In this document: positions 44,541 to 55,055 of the stretch, piece after piece
Layout: every line of letters starts with the position of its first letter
Numbering within the stretch: position 1 is the first letter of the stretch
DNA from: Daedaleopsis sinensis
Lineage: Eukaryota; Basidiomycota; Agaricomycetes; Polyporales; Polyporaceae
Direction of reading: 5' to 3'
Assembly: GCA_033807695.1 (NCBI GenBank)
Contig: CM066301.1
Span: forward strand, 3,968,001 to 4,032,000
Length of the DNA stretch: 64,000 nucleotides
Translations under genes and position numbers: made by a program
The notes under the pieces: model-generated
The model's input: the letters and a program-made list of their open reading frames with translations, nothing else
Told to the model about the DNA's origin: nothing
Database searches by the model: none

Positions 44541-47500
44541 ATGGGTGTAAACGTCGAAACAAACTCGCGGCCCCCACCAAGAAAGCGCGCTAGGATCGAC
44601 TCGGAGACCATACGGTCCGAACAGGAACCTCGACTCTTTGCACCCTTCCGTGCCCTCGGCCTCGTCACAAACAGCGTTCCCTTCGTGCTACAGACGCGTT
44701 CGCACAAAGGTGCAACAGATGGTCCCCGGCTGCACCTATTAACATGTCTCGGCAAGACTTGGGCGATGTGGGAGGGAGGAAAGATGGGTCTCTTGTTCGT
44801 CAGTGAGTTCACTCGTATCTTGCCCTTCAATGAAGAATGAACTGTAACGCGTTGCATCGTGCTAGGCACGGATGCACCTGCGCCGATTGCCTCGATGGCG
44901 ATGGATGGGAATGCGGTCTGGGTTTCTGCGGGACCGTACGCTATAAAATATCTCAGAGGGAAGGAGGTGCGTCACTCTGGACTTGGAACTCCATGTGCTA
45001 CTCCTGATCCCAGTCGTTGCTGCAGGTGGCACGTTTAGCCAACCCTCTGGAAACATCACTATCTCATATCCTTGTGTTTGGGTCACGTCTGCTCACCCTG
45101 ACCGACGACGGAAGCCGAATGCTAGTATGGGATATAGAGAGCGAAGGTACGTCTGGTCTGCAAGTGTCATCTCCCATGCTCATCATTGTTATAGAGCTTG
45201 AGACCAGTATCGAATTCGAGCCTGGGTTCACGGCAGTCATTATGCACCACCCTGCTACATATGTCAACAAAGTGCTCGTTGCGAGCAGTCAAGGCAGCAT
45301 GCAATTGTGGAACATACACACACAGTACGTGGCTGTCTAACCGTATTGGACATGTATTGACATGGCTTCTGCCTGGCAGAACACTCATTCACGCATTCCC
45401 ATCGACGACTCTTACCACATCATCGTCGAACACCGCGCATGCCTCTATCACTGCTCTTGCTCGCTCCCCGGCTATTGATGTCGTTGGCATCGGCTTCTCG
45501 TCTGGAGAGATATCAGTATATGACATCCGTGCTGACGAGCGACTGATGCGAATGTCCATGCAGGACGGTAGCATACGTGCCATGTCGTTCCGCAGTGGTA
45601 TGTCAAGCTAGCAAACCCTAGAAGTTTCACTCACTGTCACTCAATGTAGACGGCCATCCGGTCCTCGCAACAGCTTCTTCGACTGGTCATATAGCATTAT
45701 GGGATCTAAATGCTGGGGGTCGACTCCTGCACATCGTGCGTGGCGCCCATGATGGCCCAGTGACTGCACTTGAATGGGTCACAGGCCAGCCAGTGCTGAT
45801 TAGCTCCGGCGAGGACAATAGTGTCAAGGTATCCTGAACCAGAATCTTACATTTGCAGCTGCTAACATACTCGTTCAGCAATGGTTGTTTGACTCGCCGA
45901 CCGAAGCCCCGAGGTTACTCAAGTTCCGCTCAGGACACCATGCACCACCACATCTCATTCGCTATTACGGCGAAGACGGAAAGCAGCTCCTTACCGCCTC
46001 TCGCGACCGCAGCCTGCGGTGTACCAGTGTCGTACGAGACTCCCGTAGCTTCGAGCTAAGTCAAGGTAGAGATGCTCTTGCGAGCCTCCAGTGCTGCGCT
46101 TATCACCTTCACTAGGATCGCTTGCGAAGAAGGCGACGAGTCTGTCCATCCCTATCACTTCCCTCAAATTCCCGACGATCACCACTCTGTCACATTCGAC
46201 GACCAGGACAAAGGATTGGGATGATATCCTCACAGCACACGCAGATGAGGCCGTGGCGCGAACATGGACCATGAAGGACAAACGTGCGGGCAAGCACGTT
46301 TTCAACGTCGCAAGGGAGAAGAAGAAAGGTGCCACCGTAGGGTCCGTCAAGGTATGCATTGTCTCTAGGGCAAAGACATCGTTTTGACAAACCTGCGCAG
46401 GCTGTATGCGTGTCGGCATGCGGCAACTTTGGTCTGACAGCTTCCTCGACTGGTGTCATCAACATGTACAATATGCAGTCTGGCATCCTCCGACGGACGT
46501 TCGACATCGGCCCCTGTCCGCCTAGCGTAGCGAGCCGTTTTCGTCCCACCGGGAACAAAAAGAAGGAAGAGCGATGTATCACGGGGCTTGCCAGCGACGC
46601 TTTGGACAGAGTCGTTGTCGCCAGTACACTCGACGGCACGATCAACGTATGTTCCATCACTAGCTCCTTTATGTCGGCTATTGACCGAGCTCGTGGCAGT
46701 TCTTCGACTTCCACACAGCTGCGCTGGAACATACAATCGTTCTCCCGTCGACGGCGGTGTCTATCACATTACACCGTGACAGTGGATTGCTTGCAGTGAT
46801 CTGCGACGACCTTGTTGTGCGGCTCGTCGATATCGAGACACGACGCGTCGTCCGTGAATTGGGCGGCTTCCGAGGTCGAGTGCTAGACGTGGTATGTTCA
46901 ATGTCTTATCGTACAGATGCTGTTTTCAACTGATCTGTCTCTGCAGACCTTTTCGCCCGATTCTAGATGGATAGTCACGACGTCTCTTGACTCGATAATC
47001 CGCACATTCGATGTCCCGACTGGGCGGTTGATCGATCTTTTCCGCACTTCGAGTGTCGCTACAAGCATTTCGTTCTCGCCCACGAACGACTTCCTTGCCA
47101 CTTCTCATGTTGACAGCGTAGGGGTATATCTCTGGTATGTTCGGAACGCAATCGAGCTCGCTATGATAATTAACATCCTGAAGGGCAAACCGCGCACAAT
47201 ATGCTGAGGTGTCGTTCCAAAGCATAGGAGAAGACGAGGTCGTCGACGTCGCCCTGCCATCCATGCAAGGAGCAGCGGAAGATGAAGGTACGCTTCAGGA
47301 TCACTAATTATTGTGAATCCCTAATCAACATCGATCCTCTTAGCCTTAGAAGCACTATCAGCGCTCACAGTGCACGACAAGCCAGCAGATCCGTTCTCCA
47401 CTCCTCCGCAGCTCGACGGCGAGCTTGTCACGTTCACCCTCCTGCCGCGCTCCCGCTGGCAAACGCTCCTCAACCTCGAAGTGATCCAGCAGCGTAACAA

Positions 47501-48100
47501 GCCGAAAGAGCCCCCAAAGCAACCCGAGAAGGCGCCGTTCTTCCTCCCCACACTGCCCGGGGTCGAGCAGCGGTTCGCCGTGGACGACGTACAGAAGGCG
47601 AAGGAGGACGCAAAGAAGTCGACGAAGCGCCTCCAGCGCGCCGCGGGCGAGACGGAGAGCGTGTTCTACAAGAAGCTTGTCGAGGCGCACGAAACCCAGT
47701 CGACCGATTGTACGTCCCCGACCCTAATCTTTTTATAACCACTGCAGGGGCTAACCGCGGTGCTGGTGTCTGTGTGGCAGACGAAGACTTCTTCGGATAC
47801 GCGAAAGCACTCTCGCCAGCGGCGATGGATCTCGAGCTCCGCTCGCTCGTCTCGCTCGACGCGCTGCAGATGTTCCTGCGTGCACTGATGCGGCGGCTGC
47901 GCTCGCACCGCGACTTCGAGGCTGTGCAGACGTTCATGAACGTCTTCCTCCGCATCCACGGGGACGTGCTCGTGTCGAACGCGGAGGTGCGCCGGGACCT
48001 GGAGATGCTGGCGGAGGCGCAGCGCAAGGAGAGCGAGCGGCTGCTGGAGCTGCTCGCGTCGTCGTTGGGCACGCTGGGATTCGTGAGGGATACGATGTAG
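44541..48100 (+). CDS. UTP21: U3 snoRNP protein Utp21 (WDR36)
   Basis: UTP-B component of the small-subunit processome, needed for 18S pre-rRNA processing in the nucleolus. Fourteen exons (first 44541-44802, last 47781-48100) sum to 2850 nt, 949 aa. Tandem WD40 propellers: RLLTLTDDGSRMLVWDI, NKVLVASSQGSMQLWNI, DVVGIGFSSGEISVYDIRAD, HPVLATASSTGHIALWDLNA, LISSGEDNSVKQWLFD, QLLTASRDRSLR, FGLTASSTGVINMYNMQSG, VVASTLDGTIN, SRWIVTTSLDSIIRTFDVPT and FLATSHVDSVGVYLW. The C-terminal Utp21 domain has FTLLPRSRWQTLLNLEVIQQ, APFFLPTLPG, LELRSLVSLDALQMFLRALM and NVFLRIHGDVL. The WD repeat spacer KKKEERCITGLASD is basic. All junctions are GT-AG. Confidence 0.96.
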
Positions 48101-48607
48101 TCTGGTGTGGGGGCAAGACATACCCCGGGGTTTCTGAGCAGCCCTTGTACGTCCATCCGCGATATGACCAGATCGGTTTGACACTAATGGCTGTTTTCAT
48201 GCCTCAGGTCGGTGGCTTTGTCATGCCATTACACACCTACGCCATAGCGTTGACAATAGACGTGAACCAGCACGACGAGCTCGCAGATACGTAGACTTGA
48301 TTAAACTAAGGGTATTAGCAGTGGCACGGTTAGTCGACCGTTTTCTACTTCATAACCGATCTACGGCTCGCTCGGTGCGATCAAGTCATTCAATCGTTAG
48401 CGAAGGCGTTGAGGCCTGAGCCTGCCTTTAAAGGTGCAAGTACATACATACGTAGGGCCCTCCGGGCAGACCTGGACACGATCGGTTTGGCGTTCAATTC
48501 GATGTGGTTCGTGAAGCCCAACCGAACTTCGCGTGACTTTCCGGCTAGATACATTTATCCGGGTCTAATAATAGACCTCGGCATATTACGTTTCCGCGGG
48601 GTTCGGA
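48101..48607. other. Boundary between gene block and repeat island
   Basis: No gene seen. GC content drops visibly along this stretch and the first TIR element starts at 48608, so this is the edge of the repeat-rich section. Confidence 0.5.
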
Positions 48608-48860
48608 CATCAGTAAAATTCAACTTTTTCTTGAAGTGTCTTAACTGACTTATTACATTGTACAAGGCGATAAGTCGTATAAGGCAGTGAGGCTGTATTT
48701 CACCTCCCGTTACTTAATGTACTTAACTCTCCCTTACTCCATTATGTTCCCTTATTTTGCGCTCAATCGCCTCATATAAGGACGTAAAGGTGATAACGCA
48801 TCATAAGTAGAGTAACGCAGTCTCTGTAAGGAGAATAAGACAAAGTGGATTTTGCTGATG
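48608..48860 (+). mobile_element. 253-bp TIR element (MITE-like), copy 1
   Basis: Ends are inverted: CATCAGTAAAATTCA at the left and the reverse complement of CATCAGCAAAATCCA at the right. It is non-coding, AT-rich and full of TTAACTGACTTA / ATAAGTC-type sub-palindromes. Nearly every position matches copy 2 (about nine in ten by eye) over the same 253-bp length. No clear target-site duplication is visible. Confidence 0.85.
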
Positions 48861-48947
48861 CTACATGTTATGACAAACAGTGGGACTCTATGGAGGACGG
48901 AACTGACAACACGATAGAAAGCGCAAACGGGTAATGTAGGTCATGGG

Positions 48948-50093
48948 TTAATTAGTATGATCGGACGAACACAGAGTCGGCGGTGGTGCAATTCTGCACA
49001 CTACGCGCGAGACCACGCGGTCTGTCGTAACTCGGCCGATGGGGTGTCTGATGGTTAGGGGTATCACCTGAAACGGTGCGTGGAGCGGTGCAGTGATCCC
49101 GGTGTCAGCTCTGTGGCGAGTGAGACAGTGTCTTGATGGGGGGATACGGCAACAGCCTAGGATGTGATATATTAGCAGGGAACATATGGATAAGTGAAAC
49201 GAATGACCGACCATCACGGACTGCGACTCCTCCGCGTGTTCTTGGTACCAGCTATAACTAGCGTACGTTCGTACGACAGGTCGCACCTTCCTAGGTTTCC
49301 TCGTCCGCCCTCCAACTGCGCCAGCGAGGAGCTGTCCCCTGCTTGTTTCTGGACCCTGCAATGCCCCTCGTCCACCCGGTCCGCTCAGCAAGGAGGAAGC
49401 GGTACCACAGTGCGATGAGACAACCGCAATCCTTGCGTCCGCCACATGGGTCTCCCGGCCACAATCCATGCCAAGGCACTCTCCAGGCCACTCTGCATTT
49501 GAAACCACATGGGGGTCGTGGAGCTTCAAGTCTACAAGCGCGTCGACGTAGTCGTCTGTCTGCCCGATCACCAGGGTGCGAGGGTGAATAGGTGCGCTGA
49601 GTTCGACAAGGTCGACCGTATTGCGTGAACATTCATTGACTACCATGATAGTTGCGACACCATCCTCAGTGCAAGATATGTTTGCGACTGATCCCTGTAT
49701 ATGGGGATCATAGGTCGACCATCGGCAAGTCCTCTTCAGCTTTCGGCCAGCGAATGCGGGTTGGGTAACAGCGAACAGCCTAACATGCATCCCTTCATAG
49801 ATTGGAGAGGCGGGCCATGTAAAGAGCTGGTACGCATGGGTATTGCGTGTACCCATACGGTTCCAGGTACCCTTCCCATACCCAGTCCACATGCAGGCGA
49901 GGGGTATAGTCGGGGATACATGTGAAGCGAGAAGTTGCTGAGTGGGCTGTTCCGAGGGGGGTACGACATGTTCTGCCAGGGATATGGTGCTTGATGCGAT
50001 GACTGGAGACGAGGACAGTGACATAAAGGGCAAAGGGGGAGGGGGTGGGGGGTTGGGGTGGTGGCAACAGGGTGAGTTGGGGGCTGGAAGCAT
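48948..50093 (-). CDS. Gene X1, unknown family, paralogue of X2
   Basis: 381-codon open frame with no recognised domain. Residues ~70-215 align with gene X2 (58699-59865): WPASPI, a RLFAVTQPAF block, DPHIQGSVANI, ATIMVVNECSRNTVDLVEL and WPGECLGMDC against the X2 versions AWPIQPI, RIYATTRPAF, NAHVQGCVANI, ATVTIVNECRNSSVDLVHL and PVECEGPSC. The N-terminus is proline-rich (PPPPPPLPF), unlike X2, and the C-terminal third has no X2 counterpart and may be out of the true frame. The gene lies between two direct copies of the 253-bp TIR element. Similarity to X2 makes coding likely at some time; present activity is open. Confidence 0.55.
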   Translation of the reverse strand: MLPAPNSPCCHHPNPPPPPPLPFMSLSSSPVIASSTISLAEHVVPPSEQPTQQLLASHVSPTIPLACMWTGYGKGTWNRMGTRNTHAYQLFTWPASPIYEGMHVRLFAVTQPAFAGRKLKRTCRWSTYDPHIQGSVANISCTEDGVATIMVVNECSRNTVDLVELSAPIHPRTLVIGQTDDYVDALVDLKLHDPHVVSNAEWPGECLGMDCGRETHVADARIAVVSSHCGTASSLLSGPGGRGALQGPETSRGQLLAGAVGGRTRKPRKVRPVVRTYASYSWYQEHAEESQSVMVGHSFHLSICSLLIYHILGCCRIPPSRHCLTRHRADTGITAPLHAPFQVIPLTIRHPIGRVTTDRVVSRVVCRIAPPPTLCSSDHTN

Positions 50094-50380
50094 GTTAGCT
50101 ATGAAGACACAGATAAATCCAAATATAACACTGTAAAATGGACAAGTTGATGAAAGTGACGAAACAACGCTAGAACGGTACGTACATGCAGCGAAGAACT
50201 GACATGAACAATATCAAAGTGTCGAGCAGTTCAGCTGCGGACCCACAATGTGTTGCTACTACAAATAGAAGGCCAATGGCACAACAGTAACGTCAGACAC
50301 GTTCACACGCCATGCTATCACATGCTCGCCTGCGGATGTAGTACACTGCCGTATGCATGCCGCGCTTAATGGGACTGCAA

Positions 50381-50633
50381 CATCAGTAAAATCCAACTTT
50401 TTCTTGAAGTGTCTTAACTGACTTAGTACCGTGTACAAGGCGATAAGTCGTAGAAGGCAGCGAGGCTGTATTTCACCTCCCTTTACTCATTGTACTTAAC
50501 TCTCCCTTACTCCGTTATGTTCCCTTATCCTGCGCTCAATCGCCTCATATAAGGATGTAAAGGTGGTAAAGCAGTATAAGTAGAATAATGCAGTCTCTGT
50601 AAGGAGAATAAGACAAAGTGGATTTTGCTGATG
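50381..50633 (+). mobile_element. 253-bp TIR element (MITE-like), copy 2
   Basis: Same length and orientation as copy 1, with ends CATCAGTAAAATCCA and its inverse (TGGATTTTGCTGATG). Left flank CTGCAA, right flank AACTCA; at most a 2-bp AA duplication. With copy 1 it brackets gene X1. Confidence 0.9.
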
Positions 50634-50949
50634 AACTCAATATGGCTAAAATACAAGGAAACAGCCTGGGCTGAATCCTGGTATGGGAAGTCCACTTCGA
50701 CCACTCTAGGCCAGTAACCCATGCATTCAAGTCATATACAAGCAGGTCAAACCCAAGATCATAAGAGCTAAAACATGCACGGTGCACATTAAGATAAATA
50801 TTGCATGCAAGGAAGACCCCAGTCAGCGCAAGAGCTATTGAATGGACTTGTTAGTAATTTGCTGCGCAGAGATGGAATTGGTAATACGTACACGCACGTC
50901 GTGGTTGTTGTGAGATCTACTTCACCATCAACAAAACCTATGTGAACAA

Positions 50950-52175
50950 TACACTGTGACCCTGACTGGGTGCAATCTGCACACGCAGTCGGCAGCGACA
51001 TTGAACATTCCTCGCTGGTTTGAAAAGGCGATCTAATAACAAATTAGGCTATAATTTGAGTGGCAATCATGATAGAAAACTTACGCATAGGGAATTGTTA
51101 TATATCGAGCTGCTCCAGCACCGATGTGTGTGTCTGTGACAGAGAAAATCTTCTGTACAGCAGGGTGCAGCGGGCAGTGGTAGATGTGGAACTGTACACA
51201 ACGGTCTTGTGTTCTTGTACACGTACTATAGATATCATCAGAGCAGTACGATTCGCGAAAGAGTACATACTTACATGCACCGATGAGCATAATCAAGAGA
51301 TGGTGGATGGCATTTTAACGAGTTCACAGAGCACCGCCTGCACCGTGCAGTTAATGCGAACCGTTTCAGTATGTCAGTCGACATCTTCGGTCTACATGAA
51401 GTGTTCCTTGTTTTGCAGTCACTACATAACATGAGCGTATGACACAGAATTGACAGGGTGGTTGCATACCTGCACGATGGGTCCATTGCCGCAAACTTAT
51501 CGGGAAGAACGGGTTTTCCATACTGCACCCTATACAGTACTGCACATTGTTGACACGGGTACACTCGAGCATCAGATCGAGCGACCAGTTTTTGAAATGG
51601 CAATGGACGCTGCGACATCCGCATGATAGTCAGAGAAGGCATAAATCCAAGCTGCGTGATATGTCTCATACCTGCGAGCCAACTACCGGAAGCAGTTGTA
51701 GTTGCTAAGTGATGTATGTCAGCTGCCTCAACACGCAATGTAATCCACACGTATTGTAACGTGTAAATTATGATGGGGACTGCTAACCTCAGTCACGGAA
51801 AGCTGACCAGCATATGCCGATCCTATACGTATATTACCACCTGAGGATGGATGTACGATACTGTTCTGTGAAATGGCCAAACAATCAGCATGGTGGTCCT
51901 TGCTAGCAACACACAATAGACACTTACCAGTTGTCTCGATGTATGCTGCATGGAGTAGTGATGCGCGGATTAGACAATCGATATAATACCCGGAACACGC
52001 AAGGACTGCATTTACTGACAACTCGCAGCGACAAACTCGGTATAACACCTACAAGTTCCAGGTTTGATGGGCAGGTTTGTGCCACTGTATCTTCATGGGG
52101 GGTCAGCCGGGCCTTCATAGCTTCATATGCTGCTTTAGCATCATCGCCTATAGCCTGAGCGATATCCTTATCCAT
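50950..52175 (-). CDS. Possible exon-rich gene or gene relic of unknown function
   Basis: Low-confidence model. An ATG at 52175 opens a 41-codon exon (MDKDIAQAIGDDAKAAYEAM then KARLTPHEDTVAQTCPSNLE) that ends at a GTAGGT donor. Downstream pieces flanked by plausible GT-AG signals include an 18-nt exon at about 51930, one reading NSIVHPSSGGNIRIGSAYAG (51790-51870), one reading WIYAFSDYHADVAASIAISK near 51600, and one reading RVQYGKPVLPDKFAAMDPSC near 51500. Later pieces hit stops. The amino-acid texture looks coding, but I cannot name a family or close the frame. It may be a decayed, transposon-linked gene. Confidence 0.3.
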
Positions 52176-52460
52176 AGCAGCAGTAGGGGAGTGATATAGA
52201 CAGCAGCTATGAAAGAGAGTTGGTGTGGACAATGACTGCCAATTTCATCGTCATCAGCTTAAAAGTTTAATTCCAGATATAGGAGAGTCTCCATAAGGTT
52301 GCACCATATACTACAATTATAATGGGTAACATTCCGTATTAGAATATTATCAATACTGCATTGGTACACTATCGCTTATGGCACTCCCGGCCAGAGCCTA
52401 CCGTACTTGTTCTGTTTATACAACCGCACTCTACAAAAGAGCCACACAATAGCAGAGAGA

Positions 52461-52645
52461 TGTATTGGAACATGTGCCTTTGTGAGGGTGGGGTGGCAGC
52501 GATATCTGGCTGAAGCGCACATCATCCAATTGATCTCACGATTATCGTACGGTACATAGGCCTTGCATGTAACTATCAAATTACCCACATGTTTGCAATG
52601 CGGGCTCCCTACATCCTGGAACGACTCGACAACTGCTCATTCCAA
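52461..52645 (+). repeat. Left LTR (recognisable part)
   Basis: Shares start, a CATGTGCCTTTG block, a central TACATAGGCC block and the end GACTCGACRACTGCTCATT with the right copy. Its true 3' end and primer-binding site are not clear. Confidence 0.65.
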
Positions 52646-52809
52646 CAGAAATGCACTCTACAGCCCTCCGATCATTACTACTATGTCTCCCGACATTCGC
52701 TGCCTGGGCTACGAGACAGCTCTGTGCTGGGTCTTATCACAATGAAATTGAATGTTTTTGAGGAACAGCGACGAGCTACCTGACGATCCTTCCCGATTCT
52801 GTCTCCACA

Positions 52810-53560
52810 ATGTCTGAACCCAACAGCATATACTCGAGCTTCACAAAGCTCAATGACGTTAAATATCCTGAGTGGACAATACAGATGAAGGCTCACCTGA
52901 TCTGCAAGAAGGTGTGGGATGAGAACATGGAGATCACTGTTGATACGAAGGGGTGAGGTACGGATGTGGTTGAAGAGGAATATGAGAAGAAAAAACAGAA
53001 GCGGTATGGGCAGAAGATGGCAGAGGCAATGGCGGAACTGGTGATGAATGTCAGTGATGGTCAGCTGGCACATATGCGATACCATGACCCCATGGAGATC
53101 TGGCAAGTGCTCGCAGGTGTCCAGAATGCACGTGGCCTGGTGACACAGCTGGAAATGAAGCGGCCCTTCCAGATGACGAAGAAGAGGTCAGATCAAAGGA
53201 TTCAAGCCTGGGTTGGAGAAGTGCGGAGCATGGCATTTCGGATTGAGGATGCAGACAGCTCAGTCAGTGAGCAGGACAATATCCTTGCAATCACGCTCAG
53301 TCTCCTCCCTTCATTTGATGGTGTCATCTACCCTGACACTACTCCTGATGAGCAACTCGCACTCGATGTTGTGATCTTGAGGCTGTTGAACGACAATGTC
53401 GGCCAGATGAGTACCACAATATGCTTTCTAAGACTCTGGTCCATGATCCTGTGGAAGCTGCCACCATGCGCTCTGAAGTCCTGTTTAAGGTGACGATCAC
53501 CTGTTTCTCATGCGAGAATCAAGGGCACTGAAAGTTGGAGTGTCCCGCTCGAGTGCATGG
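52810..53560 (+). pseudogene. Copia-type gag pseudogene
   Basis: Starts MSEPNSIYSSFTKLND, then YPEWTIQMKAHL, the usual copia gag opening. It continues MRYHDPMEIWQVLAGVQNAR, LEMKRPFQMTKKRSDQRIQA, NILAITLSLLPSFD and LALDVVILRLLND. Disabled by a TGA at 52954-52956, a frameshift before 53502, and a TGA inside the zinc knuckle (CFSC, then ENQGH, stop, KLEC) near 53529. It would have packaged element RNA. Confidence 0.8.
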
Positions 53561-53737
53561 GAGGCTTAGAATATTAAGGTGACAGGGAGCGCAAACAGGA
53601 TGGTGGGTGCAACAGTACGATCAAGCAACAATGACTATGACTATGTGGTGGTGGTGAACCTGCTCTAAATGATGCTTGGTGATTGCGGGGGCGCACAATC
53701 GCTGACGGCTTGCACATGGCCCAGGCTTTAAGTGGGG

Positions 53738-53926
53738 GTGTGTTGGGACATGTGCCTTTGGGAGGGCACGCTGGCATCAATACCAAGCCAATACCTATGC
53801 CATCTGGCTGATCTCGCGATTATAATACAATACATAGGCCAAGTTGCGTGAAGCCATGAAAGTCCCCGTATGTTTGCGAAGCAGGCAACATACACCTTGA
53901 AATGACTCGACGACTGCTCATTGCCG
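53738..53926 (+). repeat. Right LTR (recognisable part)
   Basis: Preceded directly by a polypurine tract. Matches the left LTR over about 185 bp with many substitutions and small indels. Confidence 0.65.
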
Positions 53927-53930
53927 TATA

Positions 53931-54057
53931 TTCTACACCAAGGCATGTTTGCCTTTGGTTAAAGAACTGTGCAGACCTTTTCCTCCCCTTCCCATCACCG
54001 CCCATGCCCTCTGCATCACGCGGATTATTCGCCATGGCGCCTGTGCCCTCTGTGTGC
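53931..54057 (+). repeat. Inverted duplication, left arm
   Basis: About 120 bp (for example GGCATGTTTGCCTTTGGTT and ATCACCGCCCATGCCCTC) that reappear inverted at 54944-55055. Translated, both arms read a related string (TPRHVCLW, then SPPMPSASRG), which shows common descent rather than coding. Confidence 0.7.
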
Positions 54058-54224
54058 TGTGCGTGCCGCCCTGTCCACCAGCCCTTGTACGACATGCCCG
54101 CCGGGTCCTACTGCCCGCCAACCTTTTCGTGGTGCCCCCACCAATGTCCTCCCTTCGCGCCATACCTGACGTATCCAACACGTCCTCGCACCGACTCAGA
54201 TGATTCCATGGGATAGTACTGGTG

Positions 54225-54477
54225 CATCAGGAAAACCCCCATCTGTCTTATTCTACTTGAAAGACCTGCATTGACCACCTTAAATGACTTAACTGACTTA
54301 ATGTCCTTATTTGAGGCAAAAAAGGTAGAAATAAGGGAGTAAGTAGAGAATAAGTATGATAAGTAGAGGGGGTGAATTGTAGTCTTACACTCTTAGACAA
54401 CTTATTGCCTTGTACAAGCATGTATAAGACAATAAGTCAGCTAAGAGATTCTAAGACAAAAGTGGGTTTTGCTGATG
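54225..54477 (-). mobile_element. 253-bp TIR element (MITE-like), copy 3, inverted and diverged
   Basis: Ends CATCAGGAAAACCC and the inverse of CATCAGCAAAACCCA. The internal order (GTACAAGGCAATAAG block) is reversed relative to copies 1, 2 and 4. Exactly 253 bp long, yet clearly more diverged. Flanked by TG on both sides, a possible 2-bp duplication. Confidence 0.75.
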
Positions 54478-54514
54478 TGGACGCGTCGGGCGATGCCTCC
54501 TCGACTTCTCACCC

Positions 54515-54566
54515 CGCCGTCCCGCTCACCCGCCGTGCATGCAGCGGGTGGGTGAGCGGGACGGCG
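54515..54566. repeat. Strong GC-rich hairpin
   Basis: Perfect 17-bp arms, CGCCGTCCCGCTCACCC at 54515-54531 and its reverse complement at 54550-54566. The 18-nt centre can pair further around TGCATGCA. It lies about 40 bp outside copy 3 of the TIR element. Confidence 0.9.
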
Positions 54567-54943
54567 AGGTGAGTCTGCTCTGCTCGTCGCTCAGGCTGCC
54601 CGACGACACTGCCAACGGGCGACCAGCGGATGGGCGTCGCCGACAAGACATTGAGGGGAGGCAACGGACAAGCGGCCCACTCACCACTGTGTATCGTCGA
54701 CTGCGCCCCCGCCGGCCCCCACCCCCACCAGTCACAGGATATCTGACACGCCCTCCCCGCTGTCTCGTTCGCCTGCTCCGTCCTTAGGACAGAGCGGGTG
54801 GGCGGGCAGTTGACGAAGCGTTTGGTATGTTGTACGTGGGCATCGGTGGGGACGGCGGGGATGGTGGGGATGGAGGGTGGGCGGTCTTGGGGATGTGGGC
54901 GGGAACGGCATGCACTGCGGCATGCAGACACAGGTGCCGGAAT

Positions 54944-55055
54944 TAATGTGGCGGATGGTCCGCGTGATGCGGAGGGCATGGGCGGTGATAGGAGGGGGGG
55001 CAATAAGTCTGCGAGGTTTTTGAACCAAAGGCAAACATGCCTTGGTGTATACGGC
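54944..55055 (-). repeat. Inverted duplication, right arm
   Basis: Reverse complement of the 53931-54057 segment with substitutions. Together they enclose TIR copy 3 and the hairpin in about 1 kb. Confidence 0.7.

Larger units (their letters stand above)
52461..53926 (+). mobile_element. Gag-only Ty1/copia LTR retrotransposon relic
   Basis: Two related direct repeats (52461-52645 and 53738-53926) begin TGTATTGGAACATG and TGTGTTGGGACATG, the TG-type LTR start. A polypurine tract (AAGTGGGGG) ends directly before the right LTR. Between them lies only a gag pseudogene; no protease, integrase or reverse transcriptase is present. The whole unit is about 1.5 kb, so it is a deletion derivative or a non-autonomous element. 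The LTRs differ at many positions, which implies an old insertion. The right LTR loses similarity after about 53926, where another repeat begins. Confidence 0.75.
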
